Part shown: positions 6,949 to 14,409 of the stretch, piece after piece | Layout: each line of letters opens with the position of its first letter | How positions within the stretch are numbered: the stretch's first letter is position 1 | DNA from: DASSBR01 sp035701285 | GTDB taxonomy: Bacteria; Pseudomonadota; Gammaproteobacteria; Natronospirales; DASSBR01 | NCBI GenBank assembly: GCA_035701285.1 | Contig: DASSNT010000027.1 | Location: 1-16,303, forward strand | Reading direction: 5' to 3' | DNA length: 16,303 bases | Position numbers and translations under genes: made by a program | The notes under the pieces: generated by a model | What the model was told of the DNA's origin: nothing | Database searches by the model: none | What the model saw: the letters and a program-made list of their open reading frames with translations, nothing else

Positions 6949-7497
6949 ATGCAAGACGTGAACACCTCGTCGTCCATTGGCGACGGCGTTGCAGAAATGA
7001 AGGACCAGGCCCGGGAAAAGACCCGGGAGATGGCGGATGAAGCCCGCCGTCAGGCGACGGATACAGCCGAGCGGCAGAAGACCGCCGCGGCGGATCAGGT
7101 CGGCGGGGTGGCCAGCGCGCTGCGCCGCACCGGCGAGGAACTGGGCCGGCAGGATCAGGGCTACCTGGCCGACATGGCCAGCCAGTTTGCCGACAGCGTG
7201 GATCGGTTTGCCGGCCAGTTGCGCGACCAGGATGTCGGCACCCTGCTGAACCGTACGCAGGAGTTCGCCCGCCGGCGGCCCGGCGTCTTTCTTGCCGGTG
7301 CGGTCGCGACCGGCTTCGTGCTGACACGCTTTCTGAAAAGCTCGGGGCGGCGCGAGGGCGACGTCACGATGCATACGGCGTCACCCGATCATTATCCGGC
7401 GCACGCGCAGCCGACCGCCGTCGTGCATAGCGGCGACGGCGCCATGCCGACCTCGCCGACAACAACAGAGGAGGCTGGCAATGCACGCACGCACTGA
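6949..7497 (+). CDS. Membrane-anchored amphipathic-helix protein, stress type (hypothetical)
   Basis: This is a 182-residue protein. Residues 15-50 are rich in Ala, Glu, Lys, Gln and Arg and look like LEA-type or apolipoprotein-type amphipathic helix. One probable transmembrane helix follows at about 106-122 (RRRPGVFLAGAVATGFVLTRFL), then a disordered His/Pro/Thr-rich tail. The tail overlaps the next gene. AAGGAGGAT lies 4 bp before the ATG. It resembles proteins annotated as nutrient deprivation-induced in rhizobia, where such genes also sit beside a Holin-X and a DUF3618 gene; that match is from memory. The role is probably at the membrane under stress. No catalytic motif is visible. Confidence 0.85.
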   Translation: MQDVNTSSSIGDGVAEMKDQAREKTREMADEARRQATDTAERQKTAAADQVGGVASALRRTGEELGRQDQGYLADMASQFADSVDRFAGQLRDQDVGTLLNRTQEFARRRPGVFLAGAVATGFVLTRFLKSSGRREGDVTMHTASPDHYPAHAQPTAVVHSGDGAMPTSPTTTEEAGNARTH

Positions 7498-7912
7498 ACC
7501 GATTCGCGACGACCGCTCTCTCGTCGGCCTGCTGTCCAGCCTGGCGCGCGACGCCGGGTTGCTGGTCCGCGAGGAGGCCGCGCTGGCGAAGAACGAGCTG
7601 TCCGGCAAGATATCGAATGTGACAACCGCCATGGTGTCGGTCGTGCTGGCGACGGTGGCCATGATCGGCGGCTTTATCATCCTGCTGGAGGCCGCCGTCA
7701 TCGGCCTCGACGCGGTGCTGCCGACATACCTGACGCCATGGTTGTCGGAAATCATCGTCGGCGCCTTTTTCATGCTGGTCGGCATCGGCCTGTTGTTGAA
7801 GGCGCGCAGCAATCTGCGGGCGGAAAGTCTGAAGCCCCGGAGAACCCTGCGCAATGTTGAACGGGATCGCGACATGGCGCGCGAACACCTGCACGAGGAG
7901 CGTACTTTATGA
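7481..7912 (+). CDS. Phage holin family / Holin-X (YqjE-like) membrane protein
   Basis: This is a 143-residue protein. The N-terminal SLVGLLSSLARDAGLLVREEAALAKNEL-type helix precedes two transmembrane segments (about 48-71 and 82-108), then a charged C-terminus. This is the pattern of the Holin-X (Phage_holin_3_6) family, which includes YqjE. Despite the name these are chromosomal membrane proteins, not lysis proteins, and nothing here suggests a prophage. The gene overlaps the previous one by 17 bp, has GAGGAGG about 6 bp before its ATG, and its stop shares ATGA with the next start, so the three genes are translationally coupled. Confidence 0.88.
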   Translation: MHARTEPIRDDRSLVGLLSSLARDAGLLVREEAALAKNELSGKISNVTTAMVSVVLATVAMIGGFIILLEAAVIGLDAVLPTYLTPWLSEIIVGAFFMLVGIGLLLKARSNLRAESLKPRRTLRNVERDRDMAREHLHEERTL

Positions 7913-8664
7913 ACGCGTACGACAACCGCAGCGCCGATACGCTGGAATCGGAAGCCGAGGCGACGCGGCAGCGAATGAACGAGACCATCGAGGCGCTCGA
8001 ATACAAACTGTCGCCTGGCCAACTGCTGGACGAAAGCATCGACTACCTGCGCCACAGCGGCTCGGGCGAATTCATGTCCAATCTCACCCGCAGCGCTCGG
8101 ACCAACCCGATGCCCGTGGTGCTGGCCGGGATCAGTCTCGGCTGGCTGATGCTGACCAACCCCGCCCGGCAGCCGTACGACGGCGCGCGACTCGGTCAGG
8201 CGAAGGACAGAACCAAAGGCAAAGCCAAAGCGGCGGCCGGCAAGGCGCAGGAGGCTGCGCACAGCACCCGCGAGCGGATGCACGACGCCCGGGAGCGGAT
8301 GCATGATGCGCGGGAGCGGATGTACGAGGCCGGCGAAGGAACCCGCGCGCTGGGCGGCAAGGCAGCCGACAACGCGCGTCGGGCGGCCGATCAGTTCAGC
8401 CGCATCCTGCACGAGCAGCCGCTGGTCGTCGGCGCGCTGGGCCTCGCGCTGGGTGCCGCACTCGGTGCGGGTCTGCCGTCCACCGAAACCGAAGATGAGG
8501 TGATGGGCGAGGCGCGCGACCAGGCCGTGGATAAAGCTGCCGAGGCGGGTCGCGAGCAGGCCGAGAAGGTGCAGGCGACTGCGCAGGCCGCGGCCCAGTC
8601 GGCGGCCGAAACCGCCAAACAGGAAGCGCAACGGGAAGGTCTGACGCAGCAGCCACAGCACTGA
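7909..8664 (+). CDS. DUF3618 domain membrane protein with heptad repeats
   Basis: This is a 251-residue protein. Residues 9-60 match the DUF3618 pattern (an EAEATRQRMNETIEALEYKL helix followed by SPGQLLDE). A short hydrophobic segment follows at about 68-84 (PMPVVLAGISLGWLML). Residues 100-145 are a charged Ala/Lys/Arg helix that includes three tandem heptads of RERMHDA type. A glycine/alanine-rich hydrophobic segment lies at about 168-187 (LVVGALGLALGAALGAGLP), the last part is a long Ala/Glu/Gln amphipathic helix. The architecture recalls the ElaB/YqjD type of membrane-tethered proteins, although sequence similarity to those is not evident. The start overlaps the holin-like stop as ATGA. 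Confidence 0.87.
   Translation: MNAYDNRSADTLESEAEATRQRMNETIEALEYKLSPGQLLDESIDYLRHSGSGEFMSNLTRSARTNPMPVVLAGISLGWLMLTNPARQPYDGARLGQAKDRTKGKAKAAAGKAQEAAHSTRERMHDARERMHDARERMYEAGEGTRALGGKAADNARRAADQFSRILHEQPLVVGALGLALGAALGAGLPSTETEDEVMGEARDQAVDKAAEAGREQAEKVQATAQAAAQSAAETAKQEAQREGLTQQPQH
8269..8331 (+). repeat. Three in-frame 21-bp tandem repeats in the DUF3618 gene
   Basis: Three consecutive 21-bp units encode RERMHDA, RERMHDA and RERMYEA. The units differ mostly at third codon positions (for example CACGACGCC against CATGATGCG). They extend a coiled-coil-like helix by heptads. The copy number may vary between strains. Confidence 0.8.
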
Positions 8665-8774
8665 GCATTCCCTCTCCCTCAGAGCCTGCATCGGCGAAGA
8701 CGGAGGGCGAGACAGGGTGAGCGGCAAACAAGCTCCCCTGAATACAAACGACAAGAAGGAAAAAGGAGATCATC

Positions 8775-10841
8775 ATGTCAGCACGCGAAAGCATGCTGCG
8801 TTTTGTCGCGCTCGCGACGCCACTTTTGCTGCTCAGTCCGTTCGCGGCAGCCGGTGACGATCCGGTCAATCTGGGCCGCATCGAAGTCACGGGCACGCGC
8901 ACCCCGAATCCCGTTTTCTACACGCCGACGGCCATCAGCGTCCTGACCGGCTCGGACATCAGCGCCGGCCCGCCCACCTTCAACCTCGCGCAATCGCTTG
9001 CGCGGGTGCCGGGACTGGTGGCTCAGAACCGGCTCAGCTACGCCCAGGACCTGCAGATTTCTTCACGTGGATTCGGCGCGCGCGCGTCGTTCGGCGTGCG
9101 CGGCATTCGGTTGCTGATCGACGGCATTCCGGCGTCGACGCCGGCCGGGCAGGGCCACACCGACATCTTCGACCTCGCCATCGCCGAGCGCATCGAGGTG
9201 TTGCGCGGCCCGTTTTCGACGCTGTACGGCAACGCGTCGGGCGGCGTCATCCAGATTTTTACCAAGGACGGCCCGCCGCAACCGACGTTGACGGCGGAAG
9301 CGATGGCCGGCAGTTACGGCACCCAGGTCGAGCGGCTGGAAGCCGGCGGCACGGCAGGCGATCTCAATTACGTTATCGATGTTTCGCACTTCGAAACCGA
9401 CGGCTATCGCGAGCATAGTGCCGCGGCGCGCGATCATGCGCGCGCCAAGTTCAGCTACGACCTTGGCGAAGACTCGTCCGTAATGTTGCTTCTCAACGCC
9501 GAAAACCAGCCGTACGCACTCGATCCGTCGGGCCTGAACAAGGAACAGGTCGAGGCCGATTCGCGCCAGGCGGTGGACCGGGTAGCGCAGTTCGGCGCCG
9601 GCGAAAGCCATTACCACCGCCAGGGCGGCGTCGTCTGGCGCCAGCAGATCGACGCCAACGACCGGTTGTACGTGATGGGCTGGCTGGGCAGCCGCCGGGT
9701 GCTGCAGTTCCTGCCGTTCAGTGGTGACGATGCGCTGTCCGGCGGCGCGGTAATCGACCTGCACAACCGTGCCGGCGGCGGCGATGTGCACTGGACGCAC
9801 GAGGGGCGCGTCGCGTCGCACCATTATACGATTACCGGCGGCGCCGACTACCAACGCCTGGATGAAGAGCGCAAAGGCTTCGTCAACGACGACGGTGAGA
9901 AGGGCGCGCTGCGCCGTGACGAGGACGATGTGTCCTCGCAAACCGGCATCTATCTACAGGGCGATGTGCAACTCGACCCATGGCGCCTGTTTGCCGGCGT
10001 CCGCCACACGCGGGTCGCGTTCGACAGCGACGATCACTACGTTAATGCGGAGAATCCAGACGACAGCGGCAGCCAGAGTTTTTCGCGCACGACGCCGGTG
10101 GTGGGCGCGCTCTACGAGGTCAACGCGTCGCTCAACTTGTACGCGAACTATGGCGTCGGTTTCCAGACGCCGACGTTTTCGGAACTCGCCTACACGCCGG
10201 AAAGAAAGGCCGGGCTCAATCTCGACCTCGATCCCAGCACCAGCCACAACTATGAAATCGGCTTCAAGGCACAGCCGGGCGAGCGGGCGCGGCTCACGCT
10301 GGCCTTGTTCGACATCGAAACGGACGACGAAATCGTCGTCGCCGAGTCGTTCAATGGCCGCACCAGCTATCGCAACGCCGGCAGCACCCGCCGTACCGGC
10401 GCCGAGTTGACTTTCGATGCGCCGCTCGGCGGCGGATTCGAAACCTATCTTGCCTACAGCTATCTGCACGCCACCTTTACCGGCGCGCGGCTCAACGGCA
10501 ACTCTCTGCCGGGGGTGCCGCGCCAGACGATTTTCGGCGAGCTGAGCTGGCAATACGAACCGCTGGATTTCGAGGCGGCGGTGGACGCGCAGTGGCGCGA
10601 CGACGTGTACGTCGACGTCGCCAACTCGGAAGCGGCTGACAGCTACATGCTCGTCAATCTGCGCGCCGGCTTCCATCAGCGCGCCGGTGCCTGGCGGCTG
10701 GAAGAATACGCACGCCTCAATAACATTTTCGACCGCGCTTACATCGGCGCGGTAATCGTCGGCAGCGGCAACGGGCGTTATTACGAGCCGGCGCCGGGGC
10801 GGAATATTCTGGTGGGTGTTAGCGTAAGTTATGTGTTTTAG
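8775..10841 (+). CDS. TonB-dependent outer-membrane receptor, PqqU/YncD-like
   Basis: This is a 688-residue 22-strand barrel receptor. It has a signal peptide (MSARESMLRFVALATPLLLL..AAAG), a TonB-box-like NLGRIEVTGTR, a plug domain at about 50-160, and a terminal phenylalanine (VSYVF). The match to E. coli YncD, now PqqU, is close as I recall that sequence. The plug has YAQDLQISSRGFGARASFGV and ERIEVLRGPFSTLYGNASGG. The barrel has ALRRDEDD, FDSDDHYVNAENPDDSG, LFDIETDDEIVV and GNGRYYEPAPGRN. PqqU imports the redox cofactor PQQ, so PQQ uptake is the best guess. No pqq biosynthesis gene or PQQ enzyme is in this window to support it. AAAGGAG lies 7 bp before the ATG. A palindrome separates it from the second receptor. 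Confidence 0.92.
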   Translation: MSARESMLRFVALATPLLLLSPFAAAGDDPVNLGRIEVTGTRTPNPVFYTPTAISVLTGSDISAGPPTFNLAQSLARVPGLVAQNRLSYAQDLQISSRGFGARASFGVRGIRLLIDGIPASTPAGQGHTDIFDLAIAERIEVLRGPFSTLYGNASGGVIQIFTKDGPPQPTLTAEAMAGSYGTQVERLEAGGTAGDLNYVIDVSHFETDGYREHSAAARDHARAKFSYDLGEDSSVMLLLNAENQPYALDPSGLNKEQVEADSRQAVDRVAQFGAGESHYHRQGGVVWRQQIDANDRLYVMGWLGSRRVLQFLPFSGDDALSGGAVIDLHNRAGGGDVHWTHEGRVASHHYTITGGADYQRLDEERKGFVNDDGEKGALRRDEDDVSSQTGIYLQGDVQLDPWRLFAGVRHTRVAFDSDDHYVNAENPDDSGSQSFSRTTPVVGALYEVNASLNLYANYGVGFQTPTFSELAYTPERKAGLNLDLDPSTSHNYEIGFKAQPGERARLTLALFDIETDDEIVVAESFNGRTSYRNAGSTRRTGAELTFDAPLGGGFETYLAYSYLHATFTGARLNGNSLPGVPRQTIFGELSWQYEPLDFEAAVDAQWRDDVYVDVANSEAADSYMLVNLRAGFHQRAGAWRLEEYARLNNIFDRAYIGAVIVGSGNGRYYEPAPGRNILVGVSVSYVF

Positions 10842-10855
10842 GCCGTTCGTTTCCC

Positions 10856-10921
10856 GTCATTCCCGCGAAAGCGGGAACCCATCTCGTCGCTTTTGTGGAT
10901 TCCCGCTTTCGCGGGAATGAC
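10856..10921. repeat. REP-like palindrome between the two receptor genes
   Basis: The arms 10856-10881 and 10896-10921 are inverted repeats matching at 25 of 26 positions around a 14-nt loop. Each arm is itself a small hairpin of the form ATTCCCGC-GAAA-GCGGGAA. This ATTCCCGC...GCGGGAAT unit is a common interspersed repeat in proteobacteria and resembles neisserial dRS3. It begins 15 bp after the first receptor's stop and ends 12 bp before the next ATG, so it could act as a terminator-like or mRNA-stabilising structure. There is no U-tract. Confidence 0.85.
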
Positions 10922-10932
10922 AAGAGGCATTT

Positions 10933-13167
10933 ATGGCAAGGAAGCCCGCAAGATCAATTGGCGCGTTCGCTGCAATGCTGGCCGCATTCGCCGCGCAAGC
11001 CGACCCCCACGACGCGCCGCCGGTGCATCTCGGCGAGATCGTAGTCAATGGCACACCACTGCCGGTCCCCGGCCTCGGCCTGCCGCTGGACAAGGTGCCG
11101 GCAAACGTGCAGATGCTCGGCGAGGACGATATTGCGCATCAGGCCACGGCGAGGCTGACGGATCTGCTCAGGCGCAACTTCGGCAGCGTGCACATCACCA
11201 ACGGCCAGAACAACCCGTTCCAGCCCGACATCAGCTTTCGCGGCTTCGACGCGTCGCCGCTGCTCGGCACCCCCGAGGCGCTGTCGATTTATGTCGACGG
11301 CGTGCGCGTCAACGAACCGTTCGGCGACGTGGTCAACTTCGACCTGATACCGTTGGTGGCGATCAAGCAAATTACGCTGATTTCCGGATCGAACCCGGTG
11401 TACGGCCTGAACACGCTCGGCGGCGCGCTGTCGTTCGAGACCAAGTCCGGCTTCGACGCAGAAGGCATCGCCGGTTCCGCGTTTACCGGCTCGTTCGGCA
11501 CTCACAGCGCAACGGTCCAGTACGGCGACCATTCGGGCCACTTCGGTTACTACGTCGCCGCCAATCATTACGACAGCAACGGCTGGGCGGCGCACAACCC
11601 GAGCCGCGTCAACCAGCTTTTCGTCAAGGGCAGCTATCGCGGCGGCGGCACGGCGCTGGATCTCAGCTTCACCGGCGCGAACAACCATCTGGAAGGCAAC
11701 CAGATGCTGCCGCTGTCGTTTCTCGACAACCCGGACCAGTCGTATACCTATCCCGATTACTTCAACAACCAGGTGGCGTTCGTCGTGCTCGATGTCCGCC
11801 ACAGCTTTACCGATACGCTGGCGCTCGTCGGCAACCTCTACAACCGGGTGCTCGACACCGGCGGCATGGACAGCGACGTCAGCGACGGGTTCGATCCGGC
11901 CCAACCGGTCCGCGTCGACAACAGCCCGAGTTTCAACGACTTCAACAGCACCCACGAACACGGCTACGGCGGTTCGGCACAGCTCGTGGCGTCAAGCCCG
12001 ATCGGCGGGCACGACAACCGCGTTGTCGTCGGCGTGAGCGCCAATCTCGGCAGCGTCAATTTTGCCCAGGGCCAGCAGGCGGCAAAGTTCGTCCATCGCG
12101 GCAGCGTCGGCATCGGCCCGATCGAGCCGCGCACCCGGCTGGACGCACACAACCGGTACTACGGCCTTTACGCCACCGACACGCTGTCGTTGACTGACGC
12201 CGTCGCACTGACCCTGTCGGGACGCTACAACCACGCCCACGTCGAGCTCGACGATCAGCTTGGCACCGCGCTCAACGGCGAACACAATTACTCGCGTCTC
12301 AACCCGGCCGTCGGGCTGACCTGGAACCCGGCCGAGTCGCTGACGACGTGGCTGTCCTACGACGAAAGCACGCGCACCCCGACACCGTCTGAACTGACCT
12401 GCGCCGATCCCGAAGCGCCATGCTCGTTGCCGAACAGCTTTCTTGCCGACCCGCCGCTCGAACAGGTGGTCGCGCAAACCTGGGAGGCCGGCGCGCGCGG
12501 CCGGCTGGGCGAGTTGTTCAGCTGGAACGCGGTGCTCTACCGGACCGACCTCGAGAACGACTTGCTGTTCATCAGCGTGACCGGACTGCGCGGCTTTTAC
12601 AAAAACGTACCCGGCGACCGCCGTCAGGGCGTGGAGCTGGGCATTCGCGGCAGCGTGGACCAACTGACGTTCAGCGCCAACTACAGCTATATCGAGGCGA
12701 CCTACCAATCGGCGTTTACCGAATCGAGTCCCAGCAACTCCAGCGCCAGCGACACCGGCCTGCTGACGGTCGCGCCGGGGGACTGGATGCCGGGCATTCC
12801 GCGGCACAGCGTCAAGCTCTCGGCGGAGTACGCCTTTACCTCCAGATTCAGCCTCGGCGCCGACCTGATCGCCCGTTCCAGCATCTATGCCCGGGGCGAC
12901 GAGAACAATGAAGATAACCACGGCCAGGTGCCCGGCTACGCGACAGTGCACCTCGACGCGCACTACTACCCCGCGCCCGCCTGGGACATCTTTCTGAGCG
13001 TCGACAACCTGTTCAACCGCCGGTACGCCAACTACGGCCAGCTCGGCGAAAATGTCTTCGCCAATTCCGCCAAACGGTTCGATGCCGCGAATGCTGTCGA
13101 TACGCAGTTCCGCGCGGTTGGCCCGCCGCGAACGATCTGGTTCGGCTTCAGCTACTCGATGATTTAG
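10933..13167 (+). CDS. TonB-dependent outer-membrane receptor, substrate unknown
   Basis: This is a 744-residue receptor with a short signal peptide (about residues 1-23, ending AAQA), a TonB-box-like HLGEIVVNGTP, and a plug domain with DISFRGFDASPLLGTPEALS, YVDGVRVNEPFGDVVNFDLI and GSNPVYGLNTLGGALSFETK. The plug is followed by a barrel that contains SVDNLFNRRYANYGQ near the end. The last residue is Ile rather than the common Phe. It is not a close relative of the preceding receptor. Two cysteines in CADPEAPC (about residues 487-494) could form a loop disulfide. The ligand cannot be predicted from motifs. The next gene, an ArsS-like radical SAM protein, starts 32 bp downstream. The ATG at 10933 follows ACAAGAGGC, a weak ribosome site just after the palindrome. 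Confidence 0.92.
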   Translation: MARKPARSIGAFAAMLAAFAAQADPHDAPPVHLGEIVVNGTPLPVPGLGLPLDKVPANVQMLGEDDIAHQATARLTDLLRRNFGSVHITNGQNNPFQPDISFRGFDASPLLGTPEALSIYVDGVRVNEPFGDVVNFDLIPLVAIKQITLISGSNPVYGLNTLGGALSFETKSGFDAEGIAGSAFTGSFGTHSATVQYGDHSGHFGYYVAANHYDSNGWAAHNPSRVNQLFVKGSYRGGGTALDLSFTGANNHLEGNQMLPLSFLDNPDQSYTYPDYFNNQVAFVVLDVRHSFTDTLALVGNLYNRVLDTGGMDSDVSDGFDPAQPVRVDNSPSFNDFNSTHEHGYGGSAQLVASSPIGGHDNRVVVGVSANLGSVNFAQGQQAAKFVHRGSVGIGPIEPRTRLDAHNRYYGLYATDTLSLTDAVALTLSGRYNHAHVELDDQLGTALNGEHNYSRLNPAVGLTWNPAESLTTWLSYDESTRTPTPSELTCADPEAPCSLPNSFLADPPLEQVVAQTWEAGARGRLGELFSWNAVLYRTDLENDLLFISVTGLRGFYKNVPGDRRQGVELGIRGSVDQLTFSANYSYIEATYQSAFTESSPSNSSASDTGLLTVAPGDWMPGIPRHSVKLSAEYAFTSRFSLGADLIARSSIYARGDENNEDNHGQVPGYATVHLDAHYYPAPAWDIFLSVDNLFNRRYANYGQLGENVFANSAKRFDAANAVDTQFRAVGPPRTIWFGFSYSMI

Positions 13168-13187
13168 GCGCAGTACAGACAGAAGCG

Positions 13188-13200
13188 TATTATGGGGCTA
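13188..13200 (+). promoter_or_regulatory. Possible -10 element giving a leaderless arsS transcript
   Basis: TATTAT at 13188-13193 fits a -10 box, and the A of the arsS ATG at 13200 is 7 nt further on, where transcription would start. No good -35 box is visible 17 bp upstream, and there is no proper Shine-Dalgarno before the ATG (only GGGG 2 nt away). This is a suggestion only; read-through from the receptor gene is the alternative. Confidence 0.3.
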
Positions 13201-14171
13201 TGCATGCAACGCTACCCGAACTTGCGCATTCCGATTTCCCGGCGATCCGGCGCGCGCCGCTGGACACGCTGCAAGTCAACCTCGGCTACCTCTGCAACCT
13301 GAGCTGCATCCACTGTCACGTCGCGGCCGGGCCGCGGCGAACCGAGCTGATGGATGCCCAAACGGTTGCGACGGTGCTGGAATTCCTGAGAGTCGGCGCC
13401 GGCCGGATCAAAACGCTCGACGTCACCGGCGGCTCCCCCGAGATGAACCCGCACTTCCGCGAACTCGTGACCGAGGCGCGGGGCCTCGGCGTTCACGTAA
13501 TGGATCGCTGCAACCCGACGATCATCGAAGAACCGGGCTACGAATGGGTGGCGGATTTTCTCGCCGCGCACAAGATCGAAGTCATCGCGTCGATGCCATG
13601 CTACATCGCGGACAACGTCAACCAGCAGCGCGGCAAGGGCGTGTTCGACGCCAGCATCAGCGCGTTGCAAAAGCTGAACGCGCGCGGCTACGGCATCGAC
13701 GGCAGCGGCCTCGAACTGAACCTCGTCTACAACCCGCTCGGCCCGAGCCTGCCGCCGAATCAACAGGCACTCGAAGCGGAATACAAACGGCGCCTCGGCG
13801 ATGCCTACGGCATCCGCTTCAACAAACTGTTCACCCTCGCCAACATGCCCATCCAGCGCTTCGGCAGCCTGCTGATCTCGAAAGGCTGGTTCAACGACTA
13901 CATGCAACTGCTCAAAGACGCCTACCGCCCCGAAAACCTCGACAACGTCATGTGCCGCAACCTCATCAGCGTCGACTGGCGCGGCTACGTCTACGACTGC
14001 GACTTCAACCAGATGCTGGGGCTGCCGTTCGGCGGCCAGGCGAAACCGCGGACGCACTTGCGGGAATTGATTGGCCGGAACATTGAAAATCTGCCAATTG
14101 CAATTGCCGACCATTGCTACGGCTGCACCGCCGGTCAGGGTTCGAGTTGCGGCGGCGCGCTGAATAGATAG
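13200..14171 (+). CDS. arsS: Radical SAM protein ArsS (arsenosugar biosynthesis type)
   Basis: This is a 323-residue radical SAM enzyme. The [4Fe-4S] cluster motif is CNLSCIHC (Cys32, Cys36, Cys39), followed by HVAAGPRR and LDVTGGSPEMNPHFREL. ArsS family signatures run throughout: RCNPTII, ASMPCYIADNVNQQRGKGVF, LNLVYNPLGPSLPPNQ, FNKLFTLANMPIQRFGS, and VDWRGYVYDCDFNQML (Cys252, Cys267). The C-terminus is HCYGCTAGQGSSCGGAL (Cys306, Cys309, Cys317) and may bind an auxiliary cluster. ArsS adds an adenosyl-derived group to dimethylarsenite on the way to arsenosugars, working after the methylase ArsM. ArsM is not in this window, and related proteins are also found without it, so the arsenic role is family knowledge and not shown here. 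Length is normal for the family. The next gene is 238 bp away. Confidence 0.9.
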   Translation: MHATLPELAHSDFPAIRRAPLDTLQVNLGYLCNLSCIHCHVAAGPRRTELMDAQTVATVLEFLRVGAGRIKTLDVTGGSPEMNPHFRELVTEARGLGVHVMDRCNPTIIEEPGYEWVADFLAAHKIEVIASMPCYIADNVNQQRGKGVFDASISALQKLNARGYGIDGSGLELNLVYNPLGPSLPPNQQALEAEYKRRLGDAYGIRFNKLFTLANMPIQRFGSLLISKGWFNDYMQLLKDAYRPENLDNVMCRNLISVDWRGYVYDCDFNQMLGLPFGGQAKPRTHLRELIGRNIENLPIAIADHCYGCTAGQGSSCGGALNR

Positions 14172-14261
14172 AATTCGGCGTGGCTCAAGATGCCGGCAAC
14201 GGCCTGCGGCCTTATGTCGGCCTACAACAACTAGAAGAACGTCCCAAGCGCTGCATCAACG

Positions 14262-14376
14262 CAGGCGCACGCTGCGGCAGCTATTTCCCGGGGCGTGAGC
14301 AACAGGATGTTGCGACCGCAGCCTACAAGGACGTATTCACGGCGGCCCGGGAAATAGCTGCCGCTGTGGGCGCCGG
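14262..14376 (+). repeat. Family I stem-loop element, copy C
   Basis: There is a perfect 19-bp stem, GCGGCAGCTATTTCCCGGG at 14274-14292 and its complement at 14346-14364, which extends imperfectly outward to 14262 and 14376. The 53-nt loop (14293-14345) aligns with that of copy B: GTGAG, CAGGATGT, ACCGCAG, CCTACA, GTATTCACGGCG. The stem differs in sequence from copies A and B, but both arms change together. It fills most of the gap between arsS and the ClC gene, ending 33 bp before the GTG start. The rest of the 238-bp gap shows nothing clear. Confidence 0.8.
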
Positions 14377-14409
14377 GAAAGTATCGAACAACGGAAAGAA
14401 TAATACGCA

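Noticed and set aside
7481..7912. Holin family protein as a sign of a prophage
   Set aside because: Holin-X (YqjE-type) proteins are ordinary chromosomal genes; no endolysin, structural or integrase gene is nearby.
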